From Solimonas sp. K1W22B-7 (lineage in GTDB: Bacteria; Pseudomonadota; Gammaproteobacteria; Nevskiales; Nevskiaceae): a stretch of DNA of 64,000 nucleotides. Shown here in pieces: positions 24,980 to 32,957 of this stretch (its first letter is position 1; every line of letters starts with the position of its first letter). Below the pieces are notes generated by a model. It had not been told where the DNA came from. It did not search any database and was given only the letters and a program-made list of their open reading frames with translations. The stretch lies in NCBI RefSeq assembly GCF_003428335.1, contig NZ_CP031704.1, positions 496,001-560,000 of the forward strand. Direction: 5' to 3'. Both the position numbers and the translations under genes were made by a program.

Positions 24980-25591
24980 CTAACCATCTGCTTTGGACTT
25001 GGCAATCTTGTCACGAACATCATCAAGCATTGGCAAGCTATCGGTCTCAGCGGTACGCACGAAGCGGCGAATGACCTCTACCTCTTCAAAGTAGTTACTG
25101 ATTTGCTCTTCTTCCGTTTTGCCAAATGTATTTGGGCGGTCCAGAAGGCGTCGATATGTGTCGTAGAACTCAGACTCTCCATGACGAAAAGCCTTAAAAT
25201 TCTCAGCGACTTTGAGTCCGCGATGAAAGCCAAGAACAAGAGCAATATGCGCTGCAACAGTAGTCAGAAACCACTTTGATGCGGTGTCCGCCGGATCAAC
25301 GGCCTGCGTCAGGAATGGCATGAGTGAGGACGAGACGATCGTCCACCACAGGCAGTAATAGTGGAAATGCGAGTTTCTTACTGCTTCCCGCTTCCAGAAT
25401 GCCAGTGTGCCCTGCATTCTTGAATAGTGACGGGTTAGTTTTTCTTTGGCGCCGCTGGAAAAACTAGACTCGTCAAAGGATGCGCCGCCGGGGTTAAGTT
25501 TGACCTTCCCGAAGAGCGCGGTAAGCGTCGGAAGTAAGGTTAGAAGGGCGAGCGCGAGATACGACGCGATTAACCACGACCAAAGTGACAT
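24980..25591 (-). CDS. SLATT-like (DUF4231-type) membrane protein, candidate effector
   Basis: 203 residues. Hydrophobic segments lie at about 3-26, 81-98 and 107-124. The last two are a hairpin followed by a cytosolic helical region with FKAFRHGESEFYDTYRRL and YFEEVEVIRRFVRTAE, which resembles the W/F-x-x-YR-x-x-AE pattern of SLATT-domain proteins. SLATT proteins are predicted pore-forming effectors of nucleotide-dependent defence systems. AGGGGGG precedes the ATG by three bases. Third gene of a minus-strand cassette after the primase-like and dGTPase genes, 86 bp downstream of the former. Family assignment is by pattern only. Confidence 0.5.
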   Translation of the reverse strand: MSLWSWLIASYLALALLTLLPTLTALFGKVKLNPGGASFDESSFSSGAKEKLTRHYSRMQGTLAFWKREAVRNSHFHYYCLWWTIVSSSLMPFLTQAVDPADTASKWFLTTVAAHIALVLGFHRGLKVAENFKAFRHGESEFYDTYRRLLDRPNTFGKTEEEQISNYFEEVEVIRRFVRTAETDSLPMLDDVRDKIAKSKADG

Positions 25592-25677
25592 TTGCCCCCC
25601 TGATTGAACGTATAGCAGCTACTCCGACCCTTTAAGCTAGCCTGTCGCGGAAGGAGGATCAATGATCCACCCTTGTG

Positions 25678-26262
25678 CTAAGAGAGGTTAATACGTGTTG
25701 GGGCGCCAGCATAGTGTGAACTATTTGCGGTCCAGCGAAGAGCGGCATATCCGCTAATCAAGCGATGTCCAATCCAACGCGCATCGACGAGGGGTTCTTT
25801 GGTTGGCTCATTCAATAGCAGCAAGCGTCCCATGAAGTCCTGCCATTGAGAAGGCGTAAGCAACTGACTGGTGTATCCGTGGAAGCTGCGACCGCTAGAG
25901 AAAAGCGATAACGTCTGAAAAACAGAACGTCCAAGAATCTCTCTCATTAGGTCAAAGTGGCGTGCGTTAATTTTCGAAGGCGAGAAATCAATCATCGGTA
26001 TGTGGTTAGTGCGCCTCCTCGCATCTCTAACCTTCGAGTTCAGCGCAAGCTCCCAGCCATGCTCCAGCTGCTGAGACTGTCTACGAAACCAATCTCCCGT
26101 GACTTCCGTTATTGAAACGCTAAATACCTCTCGCTGGTCCAGTATCGTCTGCGGACGATACAGATACCTTGAGAAGGTAAGCATAAGATCATCTCCATGC
26201 AGCCTTCGAATCTCTCGAATAACTTCAAGCGGATGATTGTGTCTGGCCAGATGGGTGCTCAA
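25678..26262 (-). CDS. Archaeo-eukaryotic-primase-like (PrimPol-like) protein
   Basis: 194 residues. Candidate AEP motifs in order: hydrophobic-Asp motif I as IPMIDFSPS (D92, with Ser where a second acidic residue is usual), motif II as SSGRSFHGY (H128), matching the SGRxxH of primases, and motif III as VDARWIGHRLISGYAALRWT (D160, R176). Helicase or zinc-finger domains are absent. The start is TTG, overlapping the dGTPase stop (TTGA), so translation is probably coupled. Lower GC than the genome. Function unknown; nucleotide binding or short-primer synthesis are possibilities. Second gene of the cassette. Confidence 0.5.
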   Translation of the reverse strand: MSTHLARHNHPLEVIREIRRLHGDDLMLTFSRYLYRPQTILDQREVFSVSITEVTGDWFRRQSQQLEHGWELALNSKVRDARRRTNHIPMIDFSPSKINARHFDLMREILGRSVFQTLSLFSSGRSFHGYTSQLLTPSQWQDFMGRLLLLNEPTKEPLVDARWIGHRLISGYAALRWTANSSHYAGAPTRINLS

Positions 26263-27707
26263 AGCCTAATTCCGGATAATTTTTGATAAAGACGCAGTGA
26301 GAAGTGATCTGTCATGCCAGATATGAAGTCAACGAGCATATGACCTCTAAGCGCCCACTCAGCTTGATCACTAACGCCCTTGCCCACCTCTATTCGGTAT
26401 GCCTCCTTGTGCCTCTTTGCAACGAGACCAAGGAGCCGCAGTTCTCTATCTAACTTCAGCTTGCGCCCACCCCCCGAAAGTAGCGCGTCAAAGTTCTCTC
26501 TCTTTAGGGCAAGGAGCGGCCTAAATCTTTCAAGTAAACCCTCGATGATGGAAAGGCCGCTAAGTTCAAGTTGTTGCGGCACTTCATGGCTATACACGGA
26601 CTCCCGTACATGCTCCTTGATAACCTGTAAAAGCCGCCCGCAAGGTGAACTGCTCTCTATGAGCTCATCTCGAGTCCCTGCGCATATCTGCGCATGAGAG
26701 TTGACGTAGTCTTTCGCTGCTTCACCAACAAGGTGCCGGATGACTCTTGATCGTATGCCAACCACTCGCTCAACTGGCGATACAGAGCCGTCATTTTTAG
26801 GAAAGAATTCACGGATTTTGTCGTCCGACGTCCTTTCCCTTATTTTTTCGACGAAATCGTCAAACTTAATAATCCCCTTCTCTACTCCATCTTCGATGTC
26901 GCTTAAACAATAAGAGATGTCATCTGCTGCCTCCATTAGGTAGGCCAACGGGAAGCGCTGCCCCTCTTTCAACAAGAACCTTTTCTGAATATCGGCCAGC
27001 GCCTCTCTTTCCGAAAAAAACACCCCTGCCTTTTTCTTCAAGGCCGTTGTCGAATCTTTCTGAGAAGGCAAGCACACATACTTTATTGTGGCTGCCATCT
27101 GTGTGAGCGTCAGATTAAAACCAAACTCATCAGCTCCCGCAATCCTCGAAAGGATGCGAAATCCTTGTGGATTTCCATCGAAGTTCAGGAAGTCGTTCTT
27201 AAGATCGGCGTGCTCGTCGGCGAATACGCAACCCGCCATGGCTGTTAGGTCATTGAGATTCCGTCCAAACCACTGTGAGATTGCTTGCTCTCCGAAGTGT
27301 CCGAAAGGTGGATTCCCGATGTCATGTAGTAAGCATGCAGTTTCTACGATAGTAGGAAACGCAGCTGCCTCGTCCGGTCCGAGGCCAACCTTATCTAGCT
27401 CCCCCCTCTCCTTGAAAATCTTCAGGACGCTGGCCGCCAGAAAACGCCCTACGTGGGAAACTTCAAAGGAATGTGTAAGTCTGGTTCTAACCGCTGCGTT
27501 TTCATCCAGCGGGAAGACCTGTGTCTTCCCCTGCAGGCGTCGGAAAGAAGAAGAATAGAGAACGCGAGAGCGATCACTTTCTACCTCATCGGGCAACGCC
27601 AGAGGGCCCCGAGTGCTCAGTCGGCGACGCTCAACAGTCAGCAATTCCTTGTATATCTCTCCCACTGATTCTCTCCCGAGGAGGCGCTTTTTTTGCTTTG
27701 GACACAT
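26259..27707 (-). CDS. Dgt-type deoxyguanosinetriphosphate triphosphohydrolase
   Basis: 482 residues, similar in layout to E. coli Dgt. ESDRSRVLYSSSFRRLQGKTQVF near 42, AAVRTRLTHSFEV with His79, CLLHDIGNPPFGHFG with H128-D129 and H137, and MEAADDISYCLSDIEDGVEKGI with the late Asp form the HD catalytic site. The enzyme cuts dNTPs, preferentially dGTP, into deoxynucleoside and triphosphate. Such enzymes are known to protect bacteria from phage by depleting dNTPs. ATG 27707 is preferred to one 29 codons upstream. First gene of the low-GC cassette with the primase-like and SLATT-like genes. Confidence 0.85.
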   Translation of the reverse strand: MCPKQKKRLLGRESVGEIYKELLTVERRRLSTRGPLALPDEVESDRSRVLYSSSFRRLQGKTQVFPLDENAAVRTRLTHSFEVSHVGRFLAASVLKIFKERGELDKVGLGPDEAAAFPTIVETACLLHDIGNPPFGHFGEQAISQWFGRNLNDLTAMAGCVFADEHADLKNDFLNFDGNPQGFRILSRIAGADEFGFNLTLTQMAATIKYVCLPSQKDSTTALKKKAGVFFSEREALADIQKRFLLKEGQRFPLAYLMEAADDISYCLSDIEDGVEKGIIKFDDFVEKIRERTSDDKIREFFPKNDGSVSPVERVVGIRSRVIRHLVGEAAKDYVNSHAQICAGTRDELIESSSPCGRLLQVIKEHVRESVYSHEVPQQLELSGLSIIEGLLERFRPLLALKRENFDALLSGGGRKLKLDRELRLLGLVAKRHKEAYRIEVGKGVSDQAEWALRGHMLVDFISGMTDHFSLRLYQKLSGIRL

Positions 27708-28070
27708 ATCTCTTGCCGGATTCTCGTGCCGGGGCGAAGCGAAGGCAAATGCGCTGGGCAAACGCTGTTGTTGGGGCGATAAAGGGGTCGCCATTTAGCC
27801 GCCGCTTTGATTCGCTGTTCCTTTGCTCGGCAGCCTTCATCATTTAGTCAAAGAAATACGGAGTCCCGTTAGGAATGCTCGGCCAAATACCTCACTATCT
27901 CGCAGGAGGCTTGCGCCCGGAGCTTGGGCGAGGGCGAGAAAAGAGGGGTATCGGTGCGCGCGCCGCTCCCAGCTTCCGCAGAGAGCGGGATGGCTCGGCG
28001 CTGCGCGCCTCGGCCCTTCGGGCTGCGCCGCTGCGCGGCGCACACCACCGCGCCTTTGGCGCGGTGGCCG
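27708..28070. other. Spacer between island and tRNA-Ser region
   Basis: No supported gene. The right part is rich in short GC palindromes, notably a perfect 10-bp stem CCACCGCGCC (28045-28054) / GGCGCGGTGG (28058-28067) with a TTT loop directly before the tRNA-Ser fragment. The part nearer the dGTPase gene should contain its promoter, but no convincing -35/-10 pair was identified. Confidence 0.5.
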
Positions 28071-28117
28071 AACCCATTCATGGGTTATCGCGGATTCGAA
28101 TCCCGCTCTCTCCGCCA
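28071..28117 (+). pseudogene. Partial tRNA-Ser (variable arm, T arm and 3' acceptor strand only)
   Basis: ACCCAT-TC-ATGGGT looks like a serine-type variable arm. It is followed by a T arm and acceptor 3' strand ending CTCTCTCCGCCA that match the intact tRNA-Ser at 28169-28260 over 30 of 31 positions (28087-28117) but lie on the opposite strand. The 5' half (acceptor, D arm, anticodon arm) is missing and replaced by unrelated GC-rich hairpins. Reads as an integration scar or a second, convergent tRNA-Ser gene destroyed from its 5' side. Confidence 0.75.
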
Positions 28118-28123
28118 AAAGCT

Positions 28124-28167
28124 GCAGCAACAGAAAAGGCCCCGCAAGGGGCCTTTTCTGTTGCTGC
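28124..28167. terminator. Bidirectional terminator hairpin between the tRNA-Ser copies
   Basis: Perfect 20-bp stem GCAGCAACAGAAAAGGCCCC (28124-28143) and its complement (28148-28167) with loop GCAA. Flanked on both sides by inverted copies of the tRNA-Ser 3' end, so the whole 28087-28199 block is one long inverted repeat. Either strand shows CCTTTTCTGTTG after the GC core, compatible with termination of convergent tRNA transcripts. Confidence 0.75.
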
Positions 28168-28168
28168 T

Positions 28169-28260
28169 TGGCGGAGAGAGCGGGATTCGAACCCGCGATA
28201 CGGTATAAACCGTATACACGCTTTCCAGGCGTGCTCCTTCAACCGCTCGGACACCTCTCC
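28169..28260 (-). tRNA. tRNA-Ser (GGA anticodon)
   Basis: 92 nt including encoded CCA. Acceptor GGAGAGG/CTCTCTCC with discriminator G, D arm TCCGAGCGGTTGAAGGA, anticodon stem-loop CACGC-CTGGAAA-GCGTG giving anticodon GGA (UCC/UCU codons), long class II variable arm TATACGGTTTATACCGTA, T arm GCGGGTTCGAATCCCGC. Intact. Its 3' part is duplicated in inverted orientation 50 bp away. Confidence 0.95.
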
Positions 28261-28360
28261 AGGTTGATGGATACGCCGCAGCCGGGGCTGCGGCGGGCGC
28301 GCATTATACCCATTACGGCCCGGATTTCTCAGCGGGCCGGCGGGCGGGCGCCAAAAAGCC

Positions 28361-28693
28361 TTACTTCTTGAGGTAATCCTTCATCAGCTTGGTCTTTTCG
28401 GCGGCCTTGGTCGGCGGGGCGACCTCCACGTCCTTGCCGGCCTTGTCTTCGGTGACCGGGGGCATCGGCGGCGGGGTCTGCAGGCAGACGTCGCTCGGGG
28501 CGGCGGCGGCGGCCGGGGCGGGGGGGATGCGCAGGGCGGCGGCCGATTCCGGCATCTTCAGGCCGTCCACGGTGACCGGGGGCGGCAGGGAGGTGGCTTG
28601 CTGGTAGCTGGTGTCGCCGACACAGGCGTTGCGCGAGGCGCAGCCGGCCAGCATCAGGGTGGCAAGGGACAGCAGGACGGCGGTACGGCTCAT
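28361..28693 (-). CDS. Small lipoprotein downstream of dapA
   Basis: 110 residues. Signal [18 protein letters not shown] gives a lipobox Cys at 18; the mature part is Pro/Ala-rich, low complexity, and ends in a charged segment ([15 protein letters not shown]). The ATG overlaps the dapA stop (ATGA), so it is co-translated. In E. coli the gene after dapA is the BAM-complex lipoprotein bamC; this protein occupies that position but is far shorter and has no recognisable BamC domain, so the role is open. Confidence 0.75.
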   Translation of the reverse strand: MSRTAVLLSLATLMLAGCASRNACVGDTSYQQATSLPPPVTVDGLKMPESAAALRIPPAPAAAAAPSDVCLQTPPPMPPVTEDKAGKDVEVAPPTKAAEKTKLMKDYLKK

Positions 28694-29568
28694 GAAACGG
28701 CTCCAGCGGCGCGCAACGCGGCGCGTACGGTGTCCTCGGAAGCGCTGGACATGGGCACCAGCGGCAGGCGCAGGCCTGCCGGGATGCGGCCCATTTCTAC
28801 CAGGGCCCACTTCACGGGGATCGGGTTCGGTTCGACAAACAGATCGCGGTGAAGTGCCGCGAGCGGCGCGTCGATCTTGGCGGCGGTGTCGGCGTCGCCG
28901 GCCAGGGCGGCTGCACACATGCGGTGCATGGCGCCGGGGGCGACGTTGGCGGTCACCGAGATGTCGCCATGGGCGCCCAGCAGGATGGACTCGCGGGCGC
29001 TGGCGTCGTCGCCGGAATAGATGGCGAAGCCCGCGGGTGCCAGGGCCAGCAGTTCGCGGATGCGCGACAGCTCGCCCTTGGCTTCCTTCAGGCCGACGAT
29101 GTTGGGGATCTGCGCCAGGCGCGCCACGGTGGCGGGCAGCAGGTCCACGCCGGTGCGGCCGGGGACGTTGTACAGGATGATCGGCAGGTCCACCGCCTCG
29201 GCGATCGCCTTGTAGTGGCGATACATGCCTTCCTGCGGCGGCTTGTTGTAATAAGGAGTGACCAGCAGGGCGGCGTCGGCGCCGGCGGCCTTGGCCGCGG
29301 CGGTCAGCTCGATGGCTTCCTTGGTGGAATTGGCCCCGGTGCCGGCGATGATCGGCACGCGTTTGGCGGCCAGGGCCACCACGCGGCGGATCACCTCGAT
29401 GTGCTCGTCCACCTCCAGGGTGGCGGACTCGCCGGTGGTGCCCACGGCGACGATGGCGTCGGTGCCTTCGGCGATATGCCACTCCACCAGCGCGTCCAGG
29501 CTGGTCCAGTCCACGGCGCCGTCCGGGAGCATGGGCGTGACGATGGCGACGATGCTGCCCTTGATCAT
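28690..29568 (-). CDS. dapA: 4-hydroxy-tetrahydrodipicolinate synthase
   Basis: 292 residues. It condenses pyruvate and aspartate semialdehyde, the first committed step to diaminopimelate and lysine, in the cytoplasm. All catalytic residues sit at E. coli numbering: Thr44-Thr45 (GTTGES), Tyr133 and Arg138 (LYNVPGRTG), Lys161 (GLKEAKG); the YYNKP loop is present. It is followed by a co-translated lipoprotein gene and is divergent from gcvR-bcp, an order like that of enterobacteria. A motif-less paralog lies at 22799-23665. Confidence 0.96.
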   Translation of the reverse strand: MIKGSIVAIVTPMLPDGAVDWTSLDALVEWHIAEGTDAIVAVGTTGESATLEVDEHIEVIRRVVALAAKRVPIIAGTGANSTKEAIELTAAAKAAGADAALLVTPYYNKPPQEGMYRHYKAIAEAVDLPIILYNVPGRTGVDLLPATVARLAQIPNIVGLKEAKGELSRIRELLALAPAGFAIYSGDDASARESILLGAHGDISVTANVAPGAMHRMCAAALAGDADTAAKIDAPLAALHRDLFVEPNPIPVKWALVEMGRIPAGLRLPLVPMSSASEDTVRAALRAAGAVS

Positions 29569-29739
29569 GCTGGGGATTTCGGTTGAAAAAAGAGCGGCGA
29601 TTATATCGTCGGGGGGCGGTTTTCCGACAGGGCCGGGCCGCCAGCCGGCCCCGGCCGGTCCGGAGCCGGGCAGCGGCCGGACTTGCGGTGCGGGGCCGGG
29701 GCATTAAACTCTGCGGCCTGTAACGCGGTGCCGCCCCCA

Positions 29740-30282
29740 ATGATGCCCCCTAACGACAACCTTCTCACCATTTCAGTCATCGGCAAGCCCAAGGGCAATG
29801 TGCCGCTGGAGCTGTTCAAGGCCATCCGCGAGCGCGGGGGCGAGGTGGAGGACTGCCGGATCGCCCAGATCGGCGACCGTCTTTGCGCCAACCTGCTGGT
29901 GTCGGGCAACTGGAGCACCCTGGGGCGCCTGGAGACGGCCCTGCCGGGCATCGCCGAGAAGCTGGAGCTGCAGGTGCGCTACGAGCGCTGCGAGGCGCGG
30001 CCCTTCAACCCGGACTTCCGCCCCTACGCGGCCGAGGTCATCGCCCCGCAGGAGCCCAACCTGCTGGTCAACATCCTGGAATTCTTCCAGCACCAGGACG
30101 TGGTCGTGATGGAAATCTCGACCCAGAAATACGCCTCCACCTACACTGGGGCGGAAATGGTCAGCGTGCAGATGGTTCTGCACGTCCCGGTCAGCCAGCA
30201 TCCCCAGGCGCTGCGCGAGTCCTTCATGGACCTCTGCGACGACCTCAACGCCGACGGCATGCTCGACCCGATCAAGACCTGA
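29740..30282 (+). CDS. gcvR: GcvR-like ACT-domain regulatory protein
   Basis: 180 residues with two ACT-like halves: DNLLTISVIGKPKGNVPLELFKAIRERGGEVEDCRI, then EPNLLVNILEFFQHQDVVVMEISTQKY. GcvR in E. coli binds GcvA and glycine to repress the glycine-cleavage operon. Position next to bcp and divergent from dapA is as in E. coli, which strengthens the call. Two adjacent ATG codons (29740, 29743) are possible starts. Bcp follows by 12 bases. Confidence 0.85.
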   Translation: MMPPNDNLLTISVIGKPKGNVPLELFKAIRERGGEVEDCRIAQIGDRLCANLLVSGNWSTLGRLETALPGIAEKLELQVRYERCEARPFNPDFRPYAAEVIAPQEPNLLVNILEFFQHQDVVVMEISTQKYASTYTGAEMVSVQMVLHVPVSQHPQALRESFMDLCDDLNADGMLDPIKT

Positions 30283-30294
30283 AGGGGAGCCGCG

Positions 30295-30765
30295 ATGTCG
30301 TTTGCCGTGGGCAGCAAGATTCCGGACCTGAAGCTGGCCGCCACCGGCGGCCGCGAGATCGCCCTCCGCGCCCTGCGCGGCCAGCCGCTGGTGGTCTACT
30401 TCTACCCCAAGGACAACACCCCGGGCTGCACGCAGGAAGGCCAGGACTTCCGCGACCTCTACGAGGAGTTCCAGAAGCTCGGCGCCGAGGTGCTGGGCGT
30501 GTCCAAGGACAGTGTGCGTTCCCACGAGAACTTCGCCGCCAAGTTCGAGTTTCCGTTCCCGCTGCTGTCCGACCCCGACGAAGCCGCCTGCCAGGCCTTC
30601 GACGTGATCCGCGAGAAGAGCATGTACGGCCGCAAGTACATGGGCGTGGACCGCAGCAGCTTCCTGTTCGACGCCAAGGGCGTGCTGCTGCGCGAGTGGC
30701 GCAGCGTCAAGGTGAAGGGCCACGTCGGCGAAGTGCTGGCCGCACTCAAGGCCGCGCTGGCCTGA
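30295..30765 (+). CDS. bcp: Thioredoxin-dependent peroxiredoxin, Bcp/PrxQ type
   Basis: 156 residues. Peroxidatic Cys in YPKDNTPGCTQEGQDFRD with the PxxxT/SxxC arrangement; a Bcp-type resolving Cys five residues later is not present here (GCTQEGQ), so it may be a 1-Cys-like variant or use the more distant Cys in DEAACQAF. It reduces hydrogen and alkyl peroxides in the cytoplasm. GGAG upstream; operon with gcvR. Confidence 0.92.
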   Translation: MSFAVGSKIPDLKLAATGGREIALRALRGQPLVVYFYPKDNTPGCTQEGQDFRDLYEEFQKLGAEVLGVSKDSVRSHENFAAKFEFPFPLLSDPDEAACQAFDVIREKSMYGRKYMGVDRSSFLFDAKGVLLREWRSVKVKGHVGEVLAALKAALA

Positions 30766-31066
30766 CGCCAGTCGCCGTTGCCCGAGTGCCTGAATCGGGC
30801 CTCGACGGTATCGCTTCCTCCCGCGTTTTTTTTGGGCTAGTCTGGTGCCACGTGCATCGGCTCGGTCAGGGGTCGGTGGCTTTACAAACCGTCGAACGGT
30901 AAGTATTTATTACTATAAATAATCACATCGGTGGATGTGACCGGCCCACCGGGCCGAGGTTGCCGACCGTCGCTGTCCCCTGGTCCTTGCCCGCCGTACA
31001 CCTTCCTGTCTGTCCCGCCGGTGCGCATCGCGTGCCTTCATCCCTTGCTGTCTCTCTCCGGACCTA
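30766..31066. other. Intergenic region with a candidate phoH-like promoter
   Basis: About 300 bp without a gene. An AT-rich patch contains TTTACA (30881-30886) and TATTTA (30904-30909) spaced by 17 bp, followed by TATAAA (30914-30919), a plausible promoter for the downstream PIN-PhoH gene. A T-run just after position 30820 could help end the bcp transcript but lacks a convincing stem. Confidence 0.4.
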
Positions 31067-32491
31067 ATGAGCAAGCGCAAGATTTTCGTTCTCGACACCA
31101 ACGTGCTGATGCACGACCCGACCAGCCTGTTCCGCTTCGAGGAACACGACCTGTTCATACCCATGGTGGTCCTGGAGGAGCTGGACGGACTCAAGAAGGG
31201 CACAACCGAGACCGCGCGCAGCGCGCGCCAGGTCAGCCGCATGTTCGACGACCTGGTCGCCGGCAAGAACCACGCGCAGATCGAGAAGGGCATCGCGCTG
31301 CCCAGTGCGCTGTCCAAGAAGAACGGCAGCGGCGGGCGTCACAACCAGCCGGCCTCCGGCAAGCTGTTCTTCCAGACCCAGCCCACCGAGGCCTCGCTGC
31401 CGGGCATCCTGCCGGGCAACAAGCCCGACAACAGCATCCTGCTCACGGCGCTGGCGCTGCAGAACCAGAGCGGCGAGCGCAAGGTCACCCTGGTGTCCAA
31501 GGACATCAACCTGCGCATCAAGGCGGCGATCGTCGGGGTCCACACCGAGGATTACCACAACGACCAGGTGCTGGACGACACCGACCTGCTCTACAGCGGC
31601 TACGTCGAGCTGCCGGCCGACTTCTGGGCCAGCCACGGCGAGAAGATGGAAAGCTGGCAGGACAGCGTCGGCCGCGCCTGCTACCGCATCAAGGGCCCGC
31701 TGGTCTCCAAGTGGCACGTCAACCAGTTCCTGTTCCTGCCCGATGGCGCGGAAAAGGGCCTGGAGCTGATGGTGCAGAAGATCGACGGCAACGTCGGCGA
31801 GCTGCGCGTGGTGCGCGACTACCGCAGCGGCAAGTCCAGCGTCTGGGGCATCCACGCCAAGAACCGCGAGCAGAACTTCGCGCTCAACCTGCTGCTGGAC
31901 CCGGACATCGACTTCGTCACCGTGCTCGGCACCGCCGGCACCGGCAAGACCCTGCTGACCCTGGCCGCCGGCCTGGCGCAGGTGCTCGACGAGCCGCGCT
32001 ACCGTGAGATCATCATGACCCGCGTCACCGTGCCGCTGGGCGAGGACATCGGCTTCCTGCCGGGCACCGAGGAAGAAAAGATGACGCCCTGGATGGGCGC
32101 CATCATGGACAACCTCGAAGTGCTGACCCAGAACGGTAACCCCGGCGACTGGGAGCGTGCCGCTACCAACGACCTACTGAGCAAGCGCATCAAGATCCGC
32201 TCGCTCAACTTCATGCGCGGCCGCACCTTCCTCAATCGCCTGGTGATCATCGACGAGGCGCAGAACCTCACCGCCAAGCAGATGAAGACCCTGATCACGC
32301 GCTGCGGCCCCGGCTCCAAGATGATCTGCCTGGGCAACCTCGCGCAGATCGACACGCCCTACCTCAGCGAAACCACCTCCGGCCTGACCTACGTCGTCGA
32401 CCGCTTCCAGGGCTGGCCGCACGGCGGCCACGTCACCCTGGCCCGCGGCGAACGTTCACGACTGGCCGCCCACGCCTCGGATATCCTCTGA
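31067..32491 (+). CDS. PhoH family ATPase with N-terminal PIN domain (PhoH2/YlaK-like)
   Basis: 474 residues. PIN RNase domain (1-140; KIFVLDTNVLMHDP with the first acidic residues, LLTALALQNQ, VTLVSKDINLRIKA), linker, then a PhoH-type P-loop ATPase: GTAGTGKTLL Walker A, FLNRLVIIDEAQNLTAKQMK Walker B, IITRCGPGSKMICLGNLAQID sensor. PIN-PhoH proteins are ATP-dependent RNA helicase/ribonucleases. The ATG follows a pyrimidine-rich stretch with weak SD. Confidence 0.9.
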   Translation: MSKRKIFVLDTNVLMHDPTSLFRFEEHDLFIPMVVLEELDGLKKGTTETARSARQVSRMFDDLVAGKNHAQIEKGIALPSALSKKNGSGGRHNQPASGKLFFQTQPTEASLPGILPGNKPDNSILLTALALQNQSGERKVTLVSKDINLRIKAAIVGVHTEDYHNDQVLDDTDLLYSGYVELPADFWASHGEKMESWQDSVGRACYRIKGPLVSKWHVNQFLFLPDGAEKGLELMVQKIDGNVGELRVVRDYRSGKSSVWGIHAKNREQNFALNLLLDPDIDFVTVLGTAGTGKTLLTLAAGLAQVLDEPRYREIIMTRVTVPLGEDIGFLPGTEEEKMTPWMGAIMDNLEVLTQNGNPGDWERAATNDLLSKRIKIRSLNFMRGRTFLNRLVIIDEAQNLTAKQMKTLITRCGPGSKMICLGNLAQIDTPYLSETTSGLTYVVDRFQGWPHGGHVTLARGERSRLAAHASDIL

Positions 32492-32536
32492 AGTGGCATA
32501 GGAACCTGCAGAGGAACTTGGCTCCAGCCAAGTCCG

Positions 32537-32568
32537 TCATACCGGCGAAAGCCGGTATGACGGCATAA
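32537..32568. repeat. Dispersed palindromic repeat, GTCATACCGGC type
   Basis: CCGTCATACCGGC-GAAA-GCCGGTATGACGG, a near-perfect 13-bp inverted repeat, between the PIN-PhoH gene and a small hypothetical gene. Same family as the IS30 target (20709) and 21806-21830. Confidence 0.7.
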
Positions 32569-32590
32569 GAAAAACACCGAGGAGCATGCA

Positions 32591-32914
32591 ATGCTGGGAA
32601 GAATGAAGGCCAGCGCCGTCGCGATGGCGATGAAGGCGTTCATCAGCGACCGTTTCGGCGAATACGGCGAGATCGAAGACCTGAAGGTCGATCTCGAGGC
32701 CTCCCGCCTGACGCTGCGCGCCATGCTGCGCGGCGAACGCCAGTCCGTCACCGTCTCGGTGGAGCACTACGAGCTGCAGCAGGAGGGCGCCGAGGTCTTC
32801 ATCGTCCTGCGCGGCTTCTCCAGCTCGCGCGAATGGCTCACGCTGCTGCTGACCAAGCTGTTCCGCGACAAGCGCTACAAGATCCCAGGTGCCGCGGCGA
32901 AGATGCTGAAGTAG
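32591..32914 (+). CDS. Hypothetical protein
   Basis: 107 residues, unrecognised. N-terminal amphipathic helix (MKASAVAMAMKAFISDRFGEYG), then alternating beta-like segments (IEDLKVDLEASRLTLRAML; QSVTVSVEHYELQQEGAEVFIVL) and a C-terminal basic helix (LLTKLFRDKRYKIPGAAAKMLK). GAGGAG lies 6 bases before the ATG and codon usage matches the genome, so it is likely a real gene. No signal peptide. A palindromic repeat follows its stop. Confidence 0.65.
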   Translation: MLGRMKASAVAMAMKAFISDRFGEYGEIEDLKVDLEASRLTLRAMLRGERQSVTVSVEHYELQQEGAEVFIVLRGFSSSREWLTLLLTKLFRDKRYKIPGAAAKMLK

Positions 32915-32920
32915 TTTTTT

Positions 32921-32948
32921 CTCCCTCTCCCGCCAGCGGGAGAGGGAG
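32921..32948. repeat. Perfect palindrome CTCCCTCTCCCGC-CA-GCGGGAGAGGGAG
   Basis: 13-bp perfect arms with a 2-nt centre between the hypothetical gene and the TSUP gene. A shorter relative lies at 15229-15244. Hairpins of this sequence type are frequent in intergenic DNA of GC-rich gammaproteobacteria. Confidence 0.7.
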
Positions 32949-32957
32949 GACACCCGC

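Noticed and set aside
24980-28117. Complete prophage or ICE
   Set aside because: No integrase, structural, replication or conjugation genes are present in the island.
27869-28267. Small proteins or an SRP/tmRNA gene in the tRNA-Ser region
   Set aside because: Frames are palindrome-driven; no SRP core (GGTCAGGTCCGGAAGGA-like) or tmRNA tag sequence is present. The tRNA-like 3' end is explained by a partial tRNA-Ser.
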